Counted from the stretch's first letter, positions 25,168-35,611 are shown. The stretch: 64,000 nt of DNA from Ardenticatenia bacterium (GCA_030949995.1 JAUZRY010000086.1:26578-90577), one strand, 5' to 3'. The notes: a model not told the origin generated them from the sequence alone. Translations and numbers: made by a program.

Positions 25168-25219
25168 CCTAGCACTTGGCCTCCCCATCCACGGCTGCCC
25201 TCTCCGCCAGGTGCTTAGG
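25168..25219 (-). terminator. Imperfect inverted repeat after the helicase gene
   Basis: Positions 25168-25180 pair with 25206-25219 over 13 bp with one bulge, overlapping the helicase stop codon. No T tract follows, so it is only a possible terminator or RNA-stabilising hairpin between the helicase and the oxidoreductase. Confidence 0.35.
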
Positions 25220-27491
25220 ACAGCTTCTCCAGTTTGGCCAAGCTGGCCAACAGTCGCCGGGTGCCCTCCTCCACAAAGGCCACGGTGACCTCTTCGTCCT
25301 CACCCGATGGGCGGGAGGTGATCACGATGCCCTCGCCGAATGTGGGGTGGCGGACGCGTTCGCCGGGCTTGAAGCGGAGGGTGACCTTGTGGGCCCTGGT
25401 GGCAGCCTGGCGTCGTTGGCGGGCGGCGGCTAGCTCCTCGTCGCGCCGGTGGCGTGGCCGTGCCGTGGACAGGGTGTGGCCCACGTCGAGCCCCAGCGGG
25501 ACCTGGCGCGACGTGCGCGTTCGTGGGCGCCGGATCAGGCGCTCCGGGATGTCGCGGAGAAACCTGGAGGGCTCAGAGAGCTCGCTGCGGCCCCACATCT
25601 GTCGGCGAAAAGTGTGGACCAGGTAGAGGCGCTCCTTGGCCCGGGTGATGCCCACGTAGGCGAGGCGACGCTCCTCGGCCAGGGCCTCCTGGTCGTCCAA
25701 GCTGCGCACGTGGGGGAACAGGCCTTCCTCCATCCCCACGATGAAGACCACCTTGAACTCCAACCCTTTGGCCGTGTGGAGTGTCATCAACGTGACGGCG
25801 TCCCGGGAGGAGTCCACGCGGTCGGCGTCCGAGATGAGGGCCACCTCCTCCAGAAACGTGCTCAACCCGCTCTCCACGGGCAAGAGGGCGTATTGGGCGG
25901 CCACATTGCGGAGCTCCCTGACGTTGTCCCACCGCTCCTCCCCCTCATTGGAGCCGTCCCGCACGTGGAGCTCGTAGCCGGTGCGCTCCACGATCATGTC
26001 GAGGAGTTCCAGCACGTTGCGCTCCCGCCGGGCGCGAATGAGCTCCTGGAGCAGGGTGAAGAAGGCGGTGAGCACGCGCTCGGCACGCCGGTCAAAGGGG
26101 GGTGGGACGTTGGGGAGGAGGGGAGACCTCCCCTCCTCGCCGGCGCCGTCCTGGCCCTGGTGCTCGGCCAACACCTGGAGGGCCGTGTAGACGGGCAAGC
26201 CCATTTCCTCGGCCCACCCCAGGAGGGCCAACCACGTCCTCTGGCCGATGCCCCTTGGGGGCACGTTGATGATGCGCTCCAGGCTGATCAGGTCAAAGGG
26301 ATTGTGGACAACGCGCAGGTAGGCCAGCAGGTCCTTGATCTCGCGTCGCTCGTAGAAGCGGGTGCCCCCTACCAGCACGTAAGGCACCGCGGCCCGCACG
26401 AAGGCTTCCTCCAGGGGGCGGGACTGGGCGTTGGTGCGGTACATGACGGCGATCTCGCGGCGCTGAGCCTCACCCCGAGCCACCAGGCGGGCGACCTCGC
26501 GCACGACGAAGTTGGCCTCGTCCACCTCGTCATACGCTTCGTGGACCACGACCTTGGGGCCAGGCCCCTTGGTGGTCCACAGGCGTGTGGGCTTGCGGTG
26601 GGGGTTCTTGGCGATCACGGCCTGGGCCACGTCCAGAATGGTTTGGGTCGAGCGGTAGTTCTGTTCGAGGTAGACCACGTGGGCGTCGGGGAAGTCCTCC
26701 TCAAAGCGCAGCACGTTGCGGTAATCGGCCCCCCGCCAGGCGTAAATGGACTGGTCCACGTCGCCCACGACGAAGACGTTGCGGTGTGTTTCCCCCAGCA
26801 GGCGCACCAGCTCGTATTGGACGGCGTTGGTGTCCTGGAACTCATCCACGTGGATGAAGTGCCACCGCCGGCGGTAGGCGTTCAGGACATCGGGGACGTG
26901 GCGGAAGAGCTCCACGGTGCACAGGAGCAGGTCGTCAAAGTCGAGGGCGTTGGAGGCGCGCAGGCGCTCCTGGTAGGCGGCGTAGACCCGGCCGACGACT
27001 TCCTCCCAGTACGCCGTGGCGTGCTTCTGGTAGGCGGTGACGCTGATGAGCTCGTTCTTGGCCCGCGAGATGGCCGCGTGGATGGCCGTTGGCCGGTAGG
27101 TGCGCTCGTTGAGGTTGAGTTCCCGGATGATCTGGTGGACCAGCCGGCGCTGGTCGTCGGCGTCGTAAATGGCGAAGTCGGGCTCGTAGCCCAGGTGGTG
27201 GATGTGGCGGCGCAGGATGCGGGCGCAGGTGGCGTGAAACGTGCCCAAGGTCACGTGCTGGGCGCGTTCGCCCAGAAGCTGCTCCAGGCGGGCGCGCATC
27301 TCGCGGGCGGCCTTGTTGGTGAACGTGACGCCCAAGATGTTGGCGGGCTCGATGCCCGCCGTTTTCATCAAGTAGGCGATGCGGTAGGTGAGCACGCGCG
27401 TCTTGCCGGAGCCAGGGCCGGCCAGGACCAGCACCGGCCCCTCCATGCGCGTCACGGCGTCCCGCTGTTGGGGGTTTAACTCGTCGAGCAT
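25215..27491 (-). CDS. pcrA: PcrA/UvrD-type DNA helicase
   Basis: A superfamily 1A 3'-5' helicase of 758 residues, used in repair and replication-fork clearance. Motif Q (LNPQQRDAV), motif I AGPGSGKTRVL, motif II VDEFQDTN, motif III VGDVDQSIYAWRGA, motif IV QNYRST, motif V TLHTAKGLEF and motif VI RLAYVGITRAKERL are all present. The C-terminus ends in a Tudor-like segment (GERVRHPTFGEGIV) typical of PcrA. The ATG at 27489-27491 gives MLDELNPQQRD; it is intact. Confidence 0.95.
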   Translation of the reverse strand: MLDELNPQQRDAVTRMEGPVLVLAGPGSGKTRVLTYRIAYLMKTAGIEPANILGVTFTNKAAREMRARLEQLLGERAQHVTLGTFHATCARILRRHIHHLGYEPDFAIYDADDQRRLVHQIIRELNLNERTYRPTAIHAAISRAKNELISVTAYQKHATAYWEEVVGRVYAAYQERLRASNALDFDDLLLCTVELFRHVPDVLNAYRRRWHFIHVDEFQDTNAVQYELVRLLGETHRNVFVVGDVDQSIYAWRGADYRNVLRFEEDFPDAHVVYLEQNYRSTQTILDVAQAVIAKNPHRKPTRLWTTKGPGPKVVVHEAYDEVDEANFVVREVARLVARGEAQRREIAVMYRTNAQSRPLEEAFVRAAVPYVLVGGTRFYERREIKDLLAYLRVVHNPFDLISLERIINVPPRGIGQRTWLALLGWAEEMGLPVYTALQVLAEHQGQDGAGEEGRSPLLPNVPPPFDRRAERVLTAFFTLLQELIRARRERNVLELLDMIVERTGYELHVRDGSNEGEERWDNVRELRNVAAQYALLPVESGLSTFLEEVALISDADRVDSSRDAVTLMTLHTAKGLEFKVVFIVGMEEGLFPHVRSLDDQEALAEERRLAYVGITRAKERLYLVHTFRRQMWGRSELSEPSRFLRDIPERLIRRPRTRTSRQVPLGLDVGHTLSTARPRHRRDEELAAARQRRQAATRAHKVTLRFKPGERVRHPTFGEGIVITSRPSGEDEEVTVAFVEEGTRRLLASLAKLEKLS

Positions 27492-27584
27492 GACGGACAG
27501 GCACTCCTGAGCCGCTGAGAAGAGGAAGGAGGCGCCTCGACGCCTCCCCCTCGACGCCTTTCTGTGCGGGAGCAACACGCCTCG

Positions 27585-30218
27585 TTACGGCTTGAGGACC
27601 CGCTGGAACTTAATCATGTACTCCACGTGGACAGTGCGCCACCGCTCCTCGATGTCGCCCAGCCCGAGGCCGTTGACTCGCTCGCTCGGCAAGCCATCCA
27701 CCCAGACGGAGTAGGCCTGGCCGGCGGCGTACATGGGAAAATTGGTGGCGTACTCGGGGAAGGGCTTGTTTTCGGTCACGCTCACCGTGCGCCCGTCGGC
27801 CCAGGCGAAGACGACGGGTTGGCCCACAATGCGGTTGCCGTTCTCGTCGAGCACTTCGACGTTGACGCTGTGCCGGCCTTGGGCCTCCTGCTCGTCGCGC
27901 CAGAGCACCTCGATCACCCGCCAGTAGGCCTGTCCCGAGGGCACGTCAACCGACTGTATGGAGACGCCCAAGGGGCCTAAGCGTGGGTCCAAGTTGCGTG
28001 GCGGCTCGGGCGGCGCCTTGGGCGGCGCGGGCGTGGCCGTGGGGGGGCGAACCTGGCGGGCCGTTGTGTTGCCGGCTTGCTGAGCTGCCTCGGCCTGTGC
28101 CGGCGGGTGGGTGGCCGTAGGCGCCGGCGTGTTGGTGGGCGTGGCCGTCGGGACGGGCGTCGGCGTCTCGGTGGGCGCGGGCGTGGCCGTCGGGACGGGC
28201 GTCGGCGTCTCGGTGGGCACGGGCGTGGCCGTGGGCGCCGACGTCTCGGTGGGCGCGGGCGTGGCCGTGGGGTCGGACGCCAGGGCCACCACCTGTTCCC
28301 CACCGCCCACGTTGCTGCTGCCTTCCAGGAAAGCGCGGCCGTTGCCGTTGAACATGGCGCTGAGGGCCACGCTGGGGGCGGCGATGCCGGTCAGCCAGAG
28401 GAGCAGAATGGCCAGCACGACCAGGCGCACCTTTGCGGCCGTGCTGCGGGCCACAAACCAGGTGATGAGCTCGGCGAGCAGGCCTGGATGTGTGTCCGCC
28501 TCGGCTGCTGGAACGGCGGTGACGGGCGCAGCAGCGACTTGACGGGCGGGCGCGGCCGCTGGCTCCGCAGTTGGCGGGGAGGGGGCTTCGGTCTCCCGTT
28601 CGGTCATCAGGCGGGCTGTCAACACCCGGGTCAACGTGAGCGTAACTTGGGGGTGGCGGGAGAGCATGGCCTCGAAGGCCTGGCGGGGAAGCACCAGGAG
28701 CGTGGCGTCCCGGACCACGTGGGCCGTTTCCCGCTGGCGGTTGCCCGTCAAGAGCCCCACTTCGCCGAAGAAGCCCGGCGATCGCACCGAGATGCTCCCC
28801 TTGCCAGGGCCCTCCAGCCGGACTTCGCCCTCGTGGAGCAAGTAGAAGGCTTCAGCCAGCTCGCCCAACCGGTACAGCGTGTGGCCGGCCGGCACGTGCA
28901 CCTCCTCCAACTGGGCGGCGAGCTCCTCCAGTTCCTCGGCAGTGAAGGCGGCGAAGAGGGGGAAGCGGCGCAGCGCGCTGATCACTGGCGTCTCGGGCGG
29001 GGCCGTCTCCTCGCCCAGCAGTTGCTGGAGCCGCTGGCTTACAGCGGTGCTCATGGCGGGGAAGCGGCTCGCCATGATGTCGAAGTCGGCCTTGGACAAC
29101 ACCCAGAGGGTGGATGGTTCGGCTGCCCGGGCACTGTAGGGCCAAGCTCGGCCGGTGAGCAAGGCCATCTCGCCCACGTGATCGCCGGACTGCAACTCGT
29201 CGAGGACTTCGTCCCCTTCGACCACCTCAACTGTGCCCCGGTTCACCAGGTAGAAGGCGTCGCCGGGGGCACCGGCCCGGAAGAGCTGCTCCCCATCAGC
29301 CAGGTGGTAGACCTCCAAGTGGCCGGCCACCACGTCCAACGCATCATCGGGCACGCTGCTGAAGAGGGGCACGCGCCGGAGCATCTCCTCGGCGGCGGTG
29401 CGCTCCGCGGCCGAAAGAGGATGGTGTTTGACGTGTTGGGTAAAGGCCCGGCGCAGGTCAGCGTGTGTTTCCAGGAGGCGGTTCATGTCGTCGCGGCCAA
29501 GGCGCCAGAGCTGGACCTCTGTGGCCGCCCGGGCCACAGCGCCGTAGGTGTCGCCGGTGACGAGGGCGATGTGGCCGAAGAACTCGCCGGGGCCGATCTG
29601 ACGGAAGGGCTCCGCGATGTCAGGGGAGGTGGAGACGAGAATGACCTCACCTGCCTCCAGGAAGAAGGCGCTCTCGGCTTTGGCGCCGGCCTGGAAGATG
29701 AGCGCTCCTCGGGGGATGAGTTCGGGGACCATGCGCTCGGCGAGGGCCCGGCGGCTCTCCGGGGAGACGTTGGCCAGCAGGTCACAGGTGGCCAAGTGGG
29801 CTTCCAGGTGACCGGTCAGGTCCATCAGGGGTTCGCCCAGAAAGGCGCTCAGCTTGACGGCGATGGAGGGGTGTTGGGCTACCAGCTCGGCCCAGTGCTC
29901 AGCGGTCATCACCCACGTGTCCAGGTCGGTGCGGGCCACGCCGGTCACGCCGTAAGGCTGGTGCCGCAACACGTCCATCTCGCCGGCCAGTCCGCCGGGG
30001 CCGATGTTGGCCACGACCCGCCCATCGGCCGAGCGTTCCACCAGGCTCAACAGGCCCGATTTGACCAAGTAGAAGGCGTGAGCCGGCCGGCCCTCCTCAA
30101 AGAGCACGCTTCCCTTGGGGAAGCGTGCCACGTCCATGGCGCGGGCCACGAGCCGGCGTTCCGCGTCAGTTAACACGCCGAAGAGCGGCGCGTTTTTCAG
30201 GAATTGGTTTTTCACCAT
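27585..30218 (-). CDS. Membrane protein with four cyclic-nucleotide-binding domains, Thr/Pro stalk and outer domain
   Basis: An 877-residue protein of rare architecture. Four tandem CRP-like cNMP-binding domains occupy about residues 10-120, 140-265, 285-395 and 415-525 (for example AFYLVKSGLLSLVE, GEFFGHIALVTGD, GDHVGEMALLTGRAWPYSAR). A hydrophobic helix near 595-620 (LVVLAILLLWLTGIAAPSVA) is followed by a Thr/Pro-rich stalk (about 650-730) and a final beta-rich domain. Domains 1-4 should face the cytoplasm and the stalk the outside. Domain 3 keeps the most complete ligand-binding loop. The two downstream-coordinate neighbours on the same strand have similar stalks and tails, so they probably form one surface apparatus. 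Confidence 0.8.
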   Translation of the reverse strand: MVKNQFLKNAPLFGVLTDAERRLVARAMDVARFPKGSVLFEEGRPAHAFYLVKSGLLSLVERSADGRVVANIGPGGLAGEMDVLRHQPYGVTGVARTDLDTWVMTAEHWAELVAQHPSIAVKLSAFLGEPLMDLTGHLEAHLATCDLLANVSPESRRALAERMVPELIPRGALIFQAGAKAESAFFLEAGEVILVSTSPDIAEPFRQIGPGEFFGHIALVTGDTYGAVARAATEVQLWRLGRDDMNRLLETHADLRRAFTQHVKHHPLSAAERTAAEEMLRRVPLFSSVPDDALDVVAGHLEVYHLADGEQLFRAGAPGDAFYLVNRGTVEVVEGDEVLDELQSGDHVGEMALLTGRAWPYSARAAEPSTLWVLSKADFDIMASRFPAMSTAVSQRLQQLLGEETAPPETPVISALRRFPLFAAFTAEELEELAAQLEEVHVPAGHTLYRLGELAEAFYLLHEGEVRLEGPGKGSISVRSPGFFGEVGLLTGNRQRETAHVVRDATLLVLPRQAFEAMLSRHPQVTLTLTRVLTARLMTERETEAPSPPTAEPAAAPARQVAAAPVTAVPAAEADTHPGLLAELITWFVARSTAAKVRLVVLAILLLWLTGIAAPSVALSAMFNGNGRAFLEGSSNVGGGEQVVALASDPTATPAPTETSAPTATPVPTETPTPVPTATPAPTETPTPVPTATPTNTPAPTATHPPAQAEAAQQAGNTTARQVRPPTATPAPPKAPPEPPRNLDPRLGPLGVSIQSVDVPSGQAYWRVIEVLWRDEQEAQGRHSVNVEVLDENGNRIVGQPVVFAWADGRTVSVTENKPFPEYATNFPMYAAGQAYSVWVDGLPSERVNGLGLGDIEERWRTVHVEYMIKFQRVLKP

Positions 30219-30247
30219 TCCCCTCCTTTGTGCTTGTCACCGACGTG

Positions 30248-31068
30248 TTATCGAGCCCGCCTGAAGCGCACAAACCACCCTATTGGCCGGTCGGGCTCCA
30301 CATCATCGGTGCATTGTGCCGCAAGTTGTGCAGTTGTCAAATCCAGGGCGATTTCGCTACGCCCCTGGTCCACTTGGAGGGCGTAGCGGCCCTCCTGGGT
30401 CAGGGCGAAGTCAGCGTATCCGGGGTCGTCGGCGTGCAGGCCGGTGAAGAAGCGCTCCTCCCCTCCCGGCCAGGTGACGCGCAGGGGAATGCCGGGCAGG
30501 GGCACGCCTTGGCGGTCCTCCACCCGCACCACGAGGAGCCGCGTCTCCGTGCCCTCGCCACAGGTAATGGGCCGGCGGGTGACCACGAGCCAGTCGAACC
30601 GGCCGGCGGCCACCACGGTGGGGAGGGGCGAGGGCCTAGGGGTGGGCTCAGGGGGGAGGGTGGGGGAGGGGATGGGGGCAACGGGGGAGCAGACGGAGTG
30701 CCGGCCAGCGCCCGGAGCCCTTGGCCACGCCCCCCAAGGGCGAGGGCCAGGCGGGCCAGCCGCCGGGCGTGCGCCGTTCGGCCCGCTTCGGCCTCCCGTT
30801 GGGCCAAGTCGGCCGTCCACTGGAGGATGTTGGGCGCCTGGAGGGCCTCCAGGCGCCGGCGGGCGGCTGCCAAGTCCCGCTCGACGGCGTAGGCATCGGC
30901 CACCATGCCGATGTAGACTTCTTTTTCGCGGAACCGCAGGGCGGCCGGGGACAACCCCACCGGCTGCACGGGATGAGCGATCCAGGCGATGTAGAGCCCC
31001 GCGCCGAAGCCGCCGAGCAGCAAGGCGAAGGTGCTGATGACGACGAGAAGGCCCCTGTGGTTTACCAT
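30248..31068 (-). CDS. Single-pass membrane protein with Pro-rich stalk and Ig-like tail (one frameshift)
   Basis: The protein has a short N-terminus, one transmembrane helix (GLLVVISTFALLLGGFGAGL), a helical charged region (about residues 50-115), a Pro-rich linker and a C-terminal beta-rich domain (PGIPLRVTWPGGEERFF) ending FVRFRRAR. The linker and tail are in different frames; a missing C at the five-G run 30683-30687 would join them. It overlaps the start region of the neighbouring stalk gene by seven bases. I know no function; it parallels its two neighbours in layout. Confidence 0.65.
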
Positions 31069-32085
31069 GATCGCCGAAACTCCACTTCCCACGAGTAGTG
31101 GCCGTAGCAGAGCTGGCGGGTGGCATCTCGCTCCCGGCAGTCGGCCTCATCGGCGCAGTAGCCCCCCTGGATGAGGTCAGCGTAGTCCGGGTTGACGCTG
31201 TCGATGCGCCGTGTCTCCTCGCTCGTGTAGGCGCGTCCGCTCACGTCCCGCACGACTTGGGCCCAGTAGGCCCCGTAGAGGGGGAACTCGGCCCGGCCAG
31301 GCCCCTTGGAGCCGCTCACGATTTCCTCTTGGCCGCCGGCCCAGCGGACGCGCACGATGATGCCGTCCAAAGGGGCGCCGTTGGCGTCCACCACCCGCAG
31401 GAAGAGGACGTTCATTCCGTCACAGCCGCCGTTCTCCTGCACGGAGAGCATGCGGGCGACGGTCACCACGAAGTCGGCAGCCGCGGCCGGGGTGGCCGTG
31501 GGGGGGCATTGGGATGGGCGATGGGGGCAGGGGAGTGGGCGTCGGCGTGGGCGGCGGGTGGGTGGCCGTGGGCTGAGGCGTCATGGTGGGCAGCGGGGTG
31601 GCCGTGGGAGAGGGGGAGGGCGTGGCCGTGGGCAAAGGAGTGGTGGTGGGAGAGGGACGAGGCGTGGGAGAGGGGGTGGGGGTCGGGGATGGGGAGGCCG
31701 TTGGCGACAGCGTGGCGGTCGGCGTGGGCGTGGGCAACCAGGCGGCGAAGTCGGGCCGGTTCGCCCCCACGCCGTAGCTCAGGGCGGCCAGGGCGGGCGC
31801 CAGGGGGTCCCGGCGCCGGATGGCGGCTTCGGTGATCGCGGCCACGTCGTCGGCGTCGTACCCCAGCGCGGCCAGCCGCTGGCGGGCAAATGCCAGGTCC
31901 TGGTTCAACAGGTAGGCGGCGGCCACCAGGCGCACGTAGTCGTCGCGGTACTCCTGGGCCAAGTCGGCCGGATCCACGTCACGGTACTCGACGGGCGCCA
32001 CGATCCAGCCGTACACCAGCCCCAAGACCAGGCCCACAGCGGCCAACATCACGAGCGCGAAGCCGATCCGTAAGGCTCGTATCAT
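31062..32085 (-). CDS. Single-pass membrane protein with long Thr/Pro stalk and Ig-like tail (one frameshift)
   Basis: An N-terminal transmembrane helix ([20 protein letters not shown]) is followed by a helical domain ([19 protein letters not shown]), a stalk of about 80 residues of Thr/Pro/Ser repeats, then a beta-rich domain with three cysteines and the tail WEVEFRRSW. The seven-G run 31500-31506 breaks the frame; six G gives a continuous protein. The start is uncertain (ATG at 32085 or 32094). The helical part after the membrane segment resembles the corresponding part of the neighbouring gene, so they look like paralogs. Confidence 0.65.
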
Positions 32086-32253
32086 GGAGCACATCACCCG
32101 TTGGCCAACACTTTGGCGGCCGGCCGAAATTGAAGTAGAATCTCCCACAGAGCGCGGCCCGTGAGCACCTTGCCGACGCCTCCAGTATCACAAGCGGGCA
32201 CCTTGCATCGTTTGACCTGACATCAGTACAGGATCGTAGAAGAACGCGGCCAC

Positions 32254-33000
32254 ATGAGTATAACGAAAACCAGGAGGGCGTCAAAACCACATGATGATCA
32301 CAACCTGAGGGGAAGTGGCCGGCTGTTCGTTGCCGTAGTGGCCGGCGGACTGTTGGGAGTCCTCTGGTGGGCTTCGGCCTCCGTCGATTCTGACGATGCG
32401 GGGAACAGTGACCTGGAGCTGATCCGGCGCGCCCAAGCAGGTGATGTGGAGGCGTTCAACCGGCTGGTGGGGCGCTATCAGCGGCTGGCCTACAACGTGG
32501 CCTATCGCCTCACGGGCGATCCTGACATGGCAGCCGATGCCACCCAGGAGGCTTTCCTGGCGGCGTACAGGGCGCTGCACGCCTTCGGGGGCGGCTCGTT
32601 TCGGGCGTGGTTGCTGCGCATCGTGACCAACAAGTGCTACGACATCCTGCGTTACCATCGGCGCCGGCCGGCCACCTCCTTGGACGCCCTCGTGGCCCAG
32701 TCCGCCATTCCAAAGGAGTTGGGCCGTGAAACAGCACTGCGGCCCGAAGAGATGGTGGAGCGCCTGGAGCTGGCGGAACTCCTCCAGGCGGCCATCATGG
32801 AGCTCCCCGAGGCCCAGCGGGTGACCCTGATTCTGGCCGATGTCCACGGGTTCTCCTACGCCGAGATCGCCGACATCACGGGGGTCGAGCTGGGCACGGT
32901 GAAGAGTCGCCTCAACCGGGCACGCCGCAGGTTGCGGGCGCTCCTGCGGCGCCACGAGGAACTTTTGCCCCCCCAATACCGTCTTGTGGGCAGCACCTGA
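32254..33000 (+). CDS. ECF-type RNA polymerase sigma factor
   Basis: Region 2 (DVEAFNRLVGRYQRLAYNVA to AWLLRIVTNKCYDILR) and region 4 (ELPEAQRVTLILADVHGFSY to GTVKSRLNRARRRLR) of an extracytoplasmic-function sigma factor are intact. The first 50 residues are odd: they include a hydrophobic stretch (RLFVAVVAGGLLGVLWWASA) not expected in a sigma factor, so the true start may be later, or an indel may hide it. An AGGAGGG at 32271 points to an out-of-frame ATG near 32291. The anti-sigma gene follows immediately. Confidence 0.88.
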   Translation: MSITKTRRASKPHDDHNLRGSGRLFVAVVAGGLLGVLWWASASVDSDDAGNSDLELIRRAQAGDVEAFNRLVGRYQRLAYNVAYRLTGDPDMAADATQEAFLAAYRALHAFGGGSFRAWLLRIVTNKCYDILRYHRRRPATSLDALVAQSAIPKELGRETALRPEEMVERLELAELLQAAIMELPEAQRVTLILADVHGFSYAEIADITGVELGTVKSRLNRARRRLRALLRRHEELLPPQYRLVGST

Positions 33001-33037
33001 TCTGGTTGGGCACATGAGAGCGGGAGGCGAGCGAAGC

Positions 33038-33810
33038 GTGGCCCACATTCACCCGGAACAGCTTTCAGCCTACTTGGACGGCGAACTGTCGGAGGAGGAG
33101 CGCCGACAAGTGGAGGTTCACTTGGGCGTCTGTGTGGCCTGTCGGGAAGACGTGGAGGAGCTGCGCTGGGTGGTGGAGCTGGTGAGCACCCTCCCGTCGG
33201 TGGAGGTTCCGCGCCCCTTCTACGTGCGCCAGGCCGACTTGGCCCCGACGGCACATGTCGCTCCGAACCTCTCCGCCCGCCTTGCCGGCTTCTTCCGCGC
33301 CCTCTCCTACGCCAGTGGCGTTGTCACCCTCTTCCTCGCCCTGATCACGGCCTTTTCAGCCATCTCGGCCCCACGCCCTGCGGCGGATTTGGTGAGGTCA
33401 CAAGGGCGCGTTGAGCTTTCCGGGGCGCCGGAGGAGGAGCTGGAGGCATTCAAGACACAGGGCGAGGCGACGACATCTCCTTGGAAGGAGGTCGTGAAGC
33501 CCCCGCCGCCGGCCGGGGACGATGATGGCGTGCGCAAGGCCGAGGTCGGGCTCGTCGCGCCGCCCACCGTGATGCCGGACGCCAACGCCATGGCCGAGGG
33601 AGTCGCTGCCACACCCATGCCCACGGCGACCGGTGGGCGCCCCGTGCGGCCATCGGTTCTGCCCCTGTGCTCACACCTGCCGCGCCGTTGGTCCCGGAGG
33701 GTCGGGGCGCGGCAAGCCCCTTTGCCCTGCCGCCAGCCGCCTGGCTCGCCGTTGCCCTCCTGAGTACGATTCTGTTTGGAGCGCTGGCACGATGGCTGAA
33801 CGCCCGCTGA
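33038..33810 (+). CDS. Zinc-containing anti-sigma factor (one frameshift)
   Basis: The N-terminal ZAS domain contains the H-x3-C-x2-C motif as HLGVCVACRED; a transmembrane helix follows (SGVVTLFLALITAFSAI), then an extracytoplasmic Pro-rich region. In the given frame the protein ends in unlikely sequence, but a shift near 33640 continues into a second hydrophobic helix (AAWLAVALLSTILFGALARW) and a TGA at 33808-33810, overlapping polX. I start at the GTG at 33038 with GGGAGG upstream. It should hold the preceding sigma factor inactive at the membrane. Confidence 0.82.
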
Positions 33811-35534
33811 GCAACCGGGATGTGGCTCGTCTCTTCCGGGAGATCGCCGACCTTCTTGACATAAAAGGAGAGAACCGCTACCGGATCCTGGCCTACCGCC
33901 GTGCGGCTGAGGCCATCGAGTACCTGAAACAGGAGCTGTATCACATCTGGCAGGAAGGGCGCTTGGGCGAGATGCCCCACATCGGCGATGCCATCGCCGG
34001 GAAGATCGACGAGCTCTTCCGGACAGGCCGAATCGACGACCTGGAACGCCTGGAGGCTGAGTATCCCCGTCAACTGGCGGAGCTGATGAGCGTTCCGGAA
34101 CTGGGTCCCCGCCGAGTGCGCACCCTCTACGAACAGCTCGGCATCACCACGTTGGAGGCACTGGCCGAAGCCGCCCGTGCGGGCAAGTTGCGGCGACTGA
34201 CGGGATTCGGCCCCAAAATGGAGGCCAACATCCTGAGGGCCATCGAGGAACGACTGTGCGAGCGGGGCCGCGTGCTGCTCAGCCAGGCGTGGGAGGAGGC
34301 ACAGGCACTCTTGAGGCCCTGCGCGCGGCCTCGGACGACGAGCTCCTCGTACGGGCTGAGGTAGCCGGCAGCCTGCGCCGGCGACAGGCCACCGTGGGCG
34401 ACGTGGACCTGGTGGTGGCGTCGCCCTCCCCTTGTCGAGGTGATTGAGGCCTTTGTGCGCTTGCCCCAGGTGGAGGCAGTCGAAGAGGTGGGGAGCACCT
34501 GGGCTACCGTGCGCCTGCGCTCAGGCCTTCGGGCTGACCTGCGCGCGGTGGTCCCAGACCAATGGGGAGTGGCTTGGCAGCACTTCACCGGCAGCCAAGC
34601 CCACAACGCGCGCTTGCGGGAGCTGGCCTCCGGCCTGGGGCTACACCTGAACGAGGACGGCTTCCGGCGCCAGGACGGCACTGACATTCCCTGTGCTCAT
34701 GAGAAGGCGGTGTACGCGGAGCTGGGCTTGCCCTGGATTCCCCCGGAACTGCGTGAGAACCGGGGCGAGATCGAAGCCGCCAGCGCGGGGCGATTGCCCT
34801 CGACGGTCGAGCTGCGCGCCGTGCGCGGCGACCTGCACGTGCACACCGTGTGGAGTGACGGCCGGATGACGGTGGAGGAGATGGTCCTGGCAGCCCGGGC
34901 AAGAGGGTACGAGTACATTGCAATCACCGACCACTCCACCGGCTTGGGCGTTGTGAACGGGTTGGACCCGGAGCGCCTGCGACAACAACGAGAGGAGATC
35001 CAGGCCATCAATGCCCGGTATGACGACATCACCGTGCTCCAGGGGGCCGAGGTGGAGATCCGATCGGACGGCACCCTCGCCTATCCCGACGACGTGTTGG
35101 CCTCGCTCGACATCGTGGTGGCTTCCCTGCACACCGGCCTGCGCCAGCCCCGGAAACAGATCACGGCGCGCCTGGTGGCCGCCATCCGTCACCCCCTCGT
35201 CCACATTATCGGCCACCCCACGGGACGACTGCTCCTGCGCCGGCCGGGGGCTGATCTGGACATGGAGGCCGTGTTGCGGGCGGCCGCCGAGACGGGCACG
35301 GCCTTGGAGATCAACGCATCGCCCCAGCGCCTGGACTTGGATGACCACCACGTGCGGCGTGCCGTCGAGCTGGGCTGTCACCTCGTCATCAACTCGGATG
35401 CCCACCGGACTGAGGAGCTGGCGAACATGTGCTACGGCGTCTGGCAGGCCCGCCGGGGCTGGGCGGAGACACACCACATTCTCAACACGCGCCCCTTGGG
35501 GGCGTTGTTGGCAGCCCTCAAAGGGCGGAGATGA
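33792..35534 (+). CDS. polX: PolX-type DNA polymerase with PHP domain (two frameshifts)
   Basis: Family X DNA polymerase/3'-5' exonuclease for base-excision and gap repair, about 580 residues. The N-terminal 8-kDa domain and helix-hairpin-helix regions (RYRILAYRRAAEAIEYL, LTGFGPKMEANIL) precede the palm with AGSLRRR and GDVDLVV. The C-terminal PHP domain has GDLHVHTVWSDG, ITDHSTG, GAEVEI, SLHTG, IGHPTGR and NSDAH. Frame breaks near 34310 and 34435 cancel. Its start overlaps the end of the anti-sigma gene. Confidence 0.93.
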
Positions 35535-35570
35535 ACGTCCTCGCGCCTGCCGTGCCCCTTCATTTGCCCT

Positions 35571-35589
35571 CTAGCCCCTTTTGGGCTAG
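35571..35589 (+). terminator. 7-bp hairpin after polX
   Basis: CTAGCCC (35571-35577) pairs with GGGCTAG (35583-35589) around a 5-base loop. No T run follows, so it is a weak terminator or a spacer hairpin. Confidence 0.4.
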
Positions 35590-35611
35590 GATTGCGGCCA
35601 ACCACGCCCGC

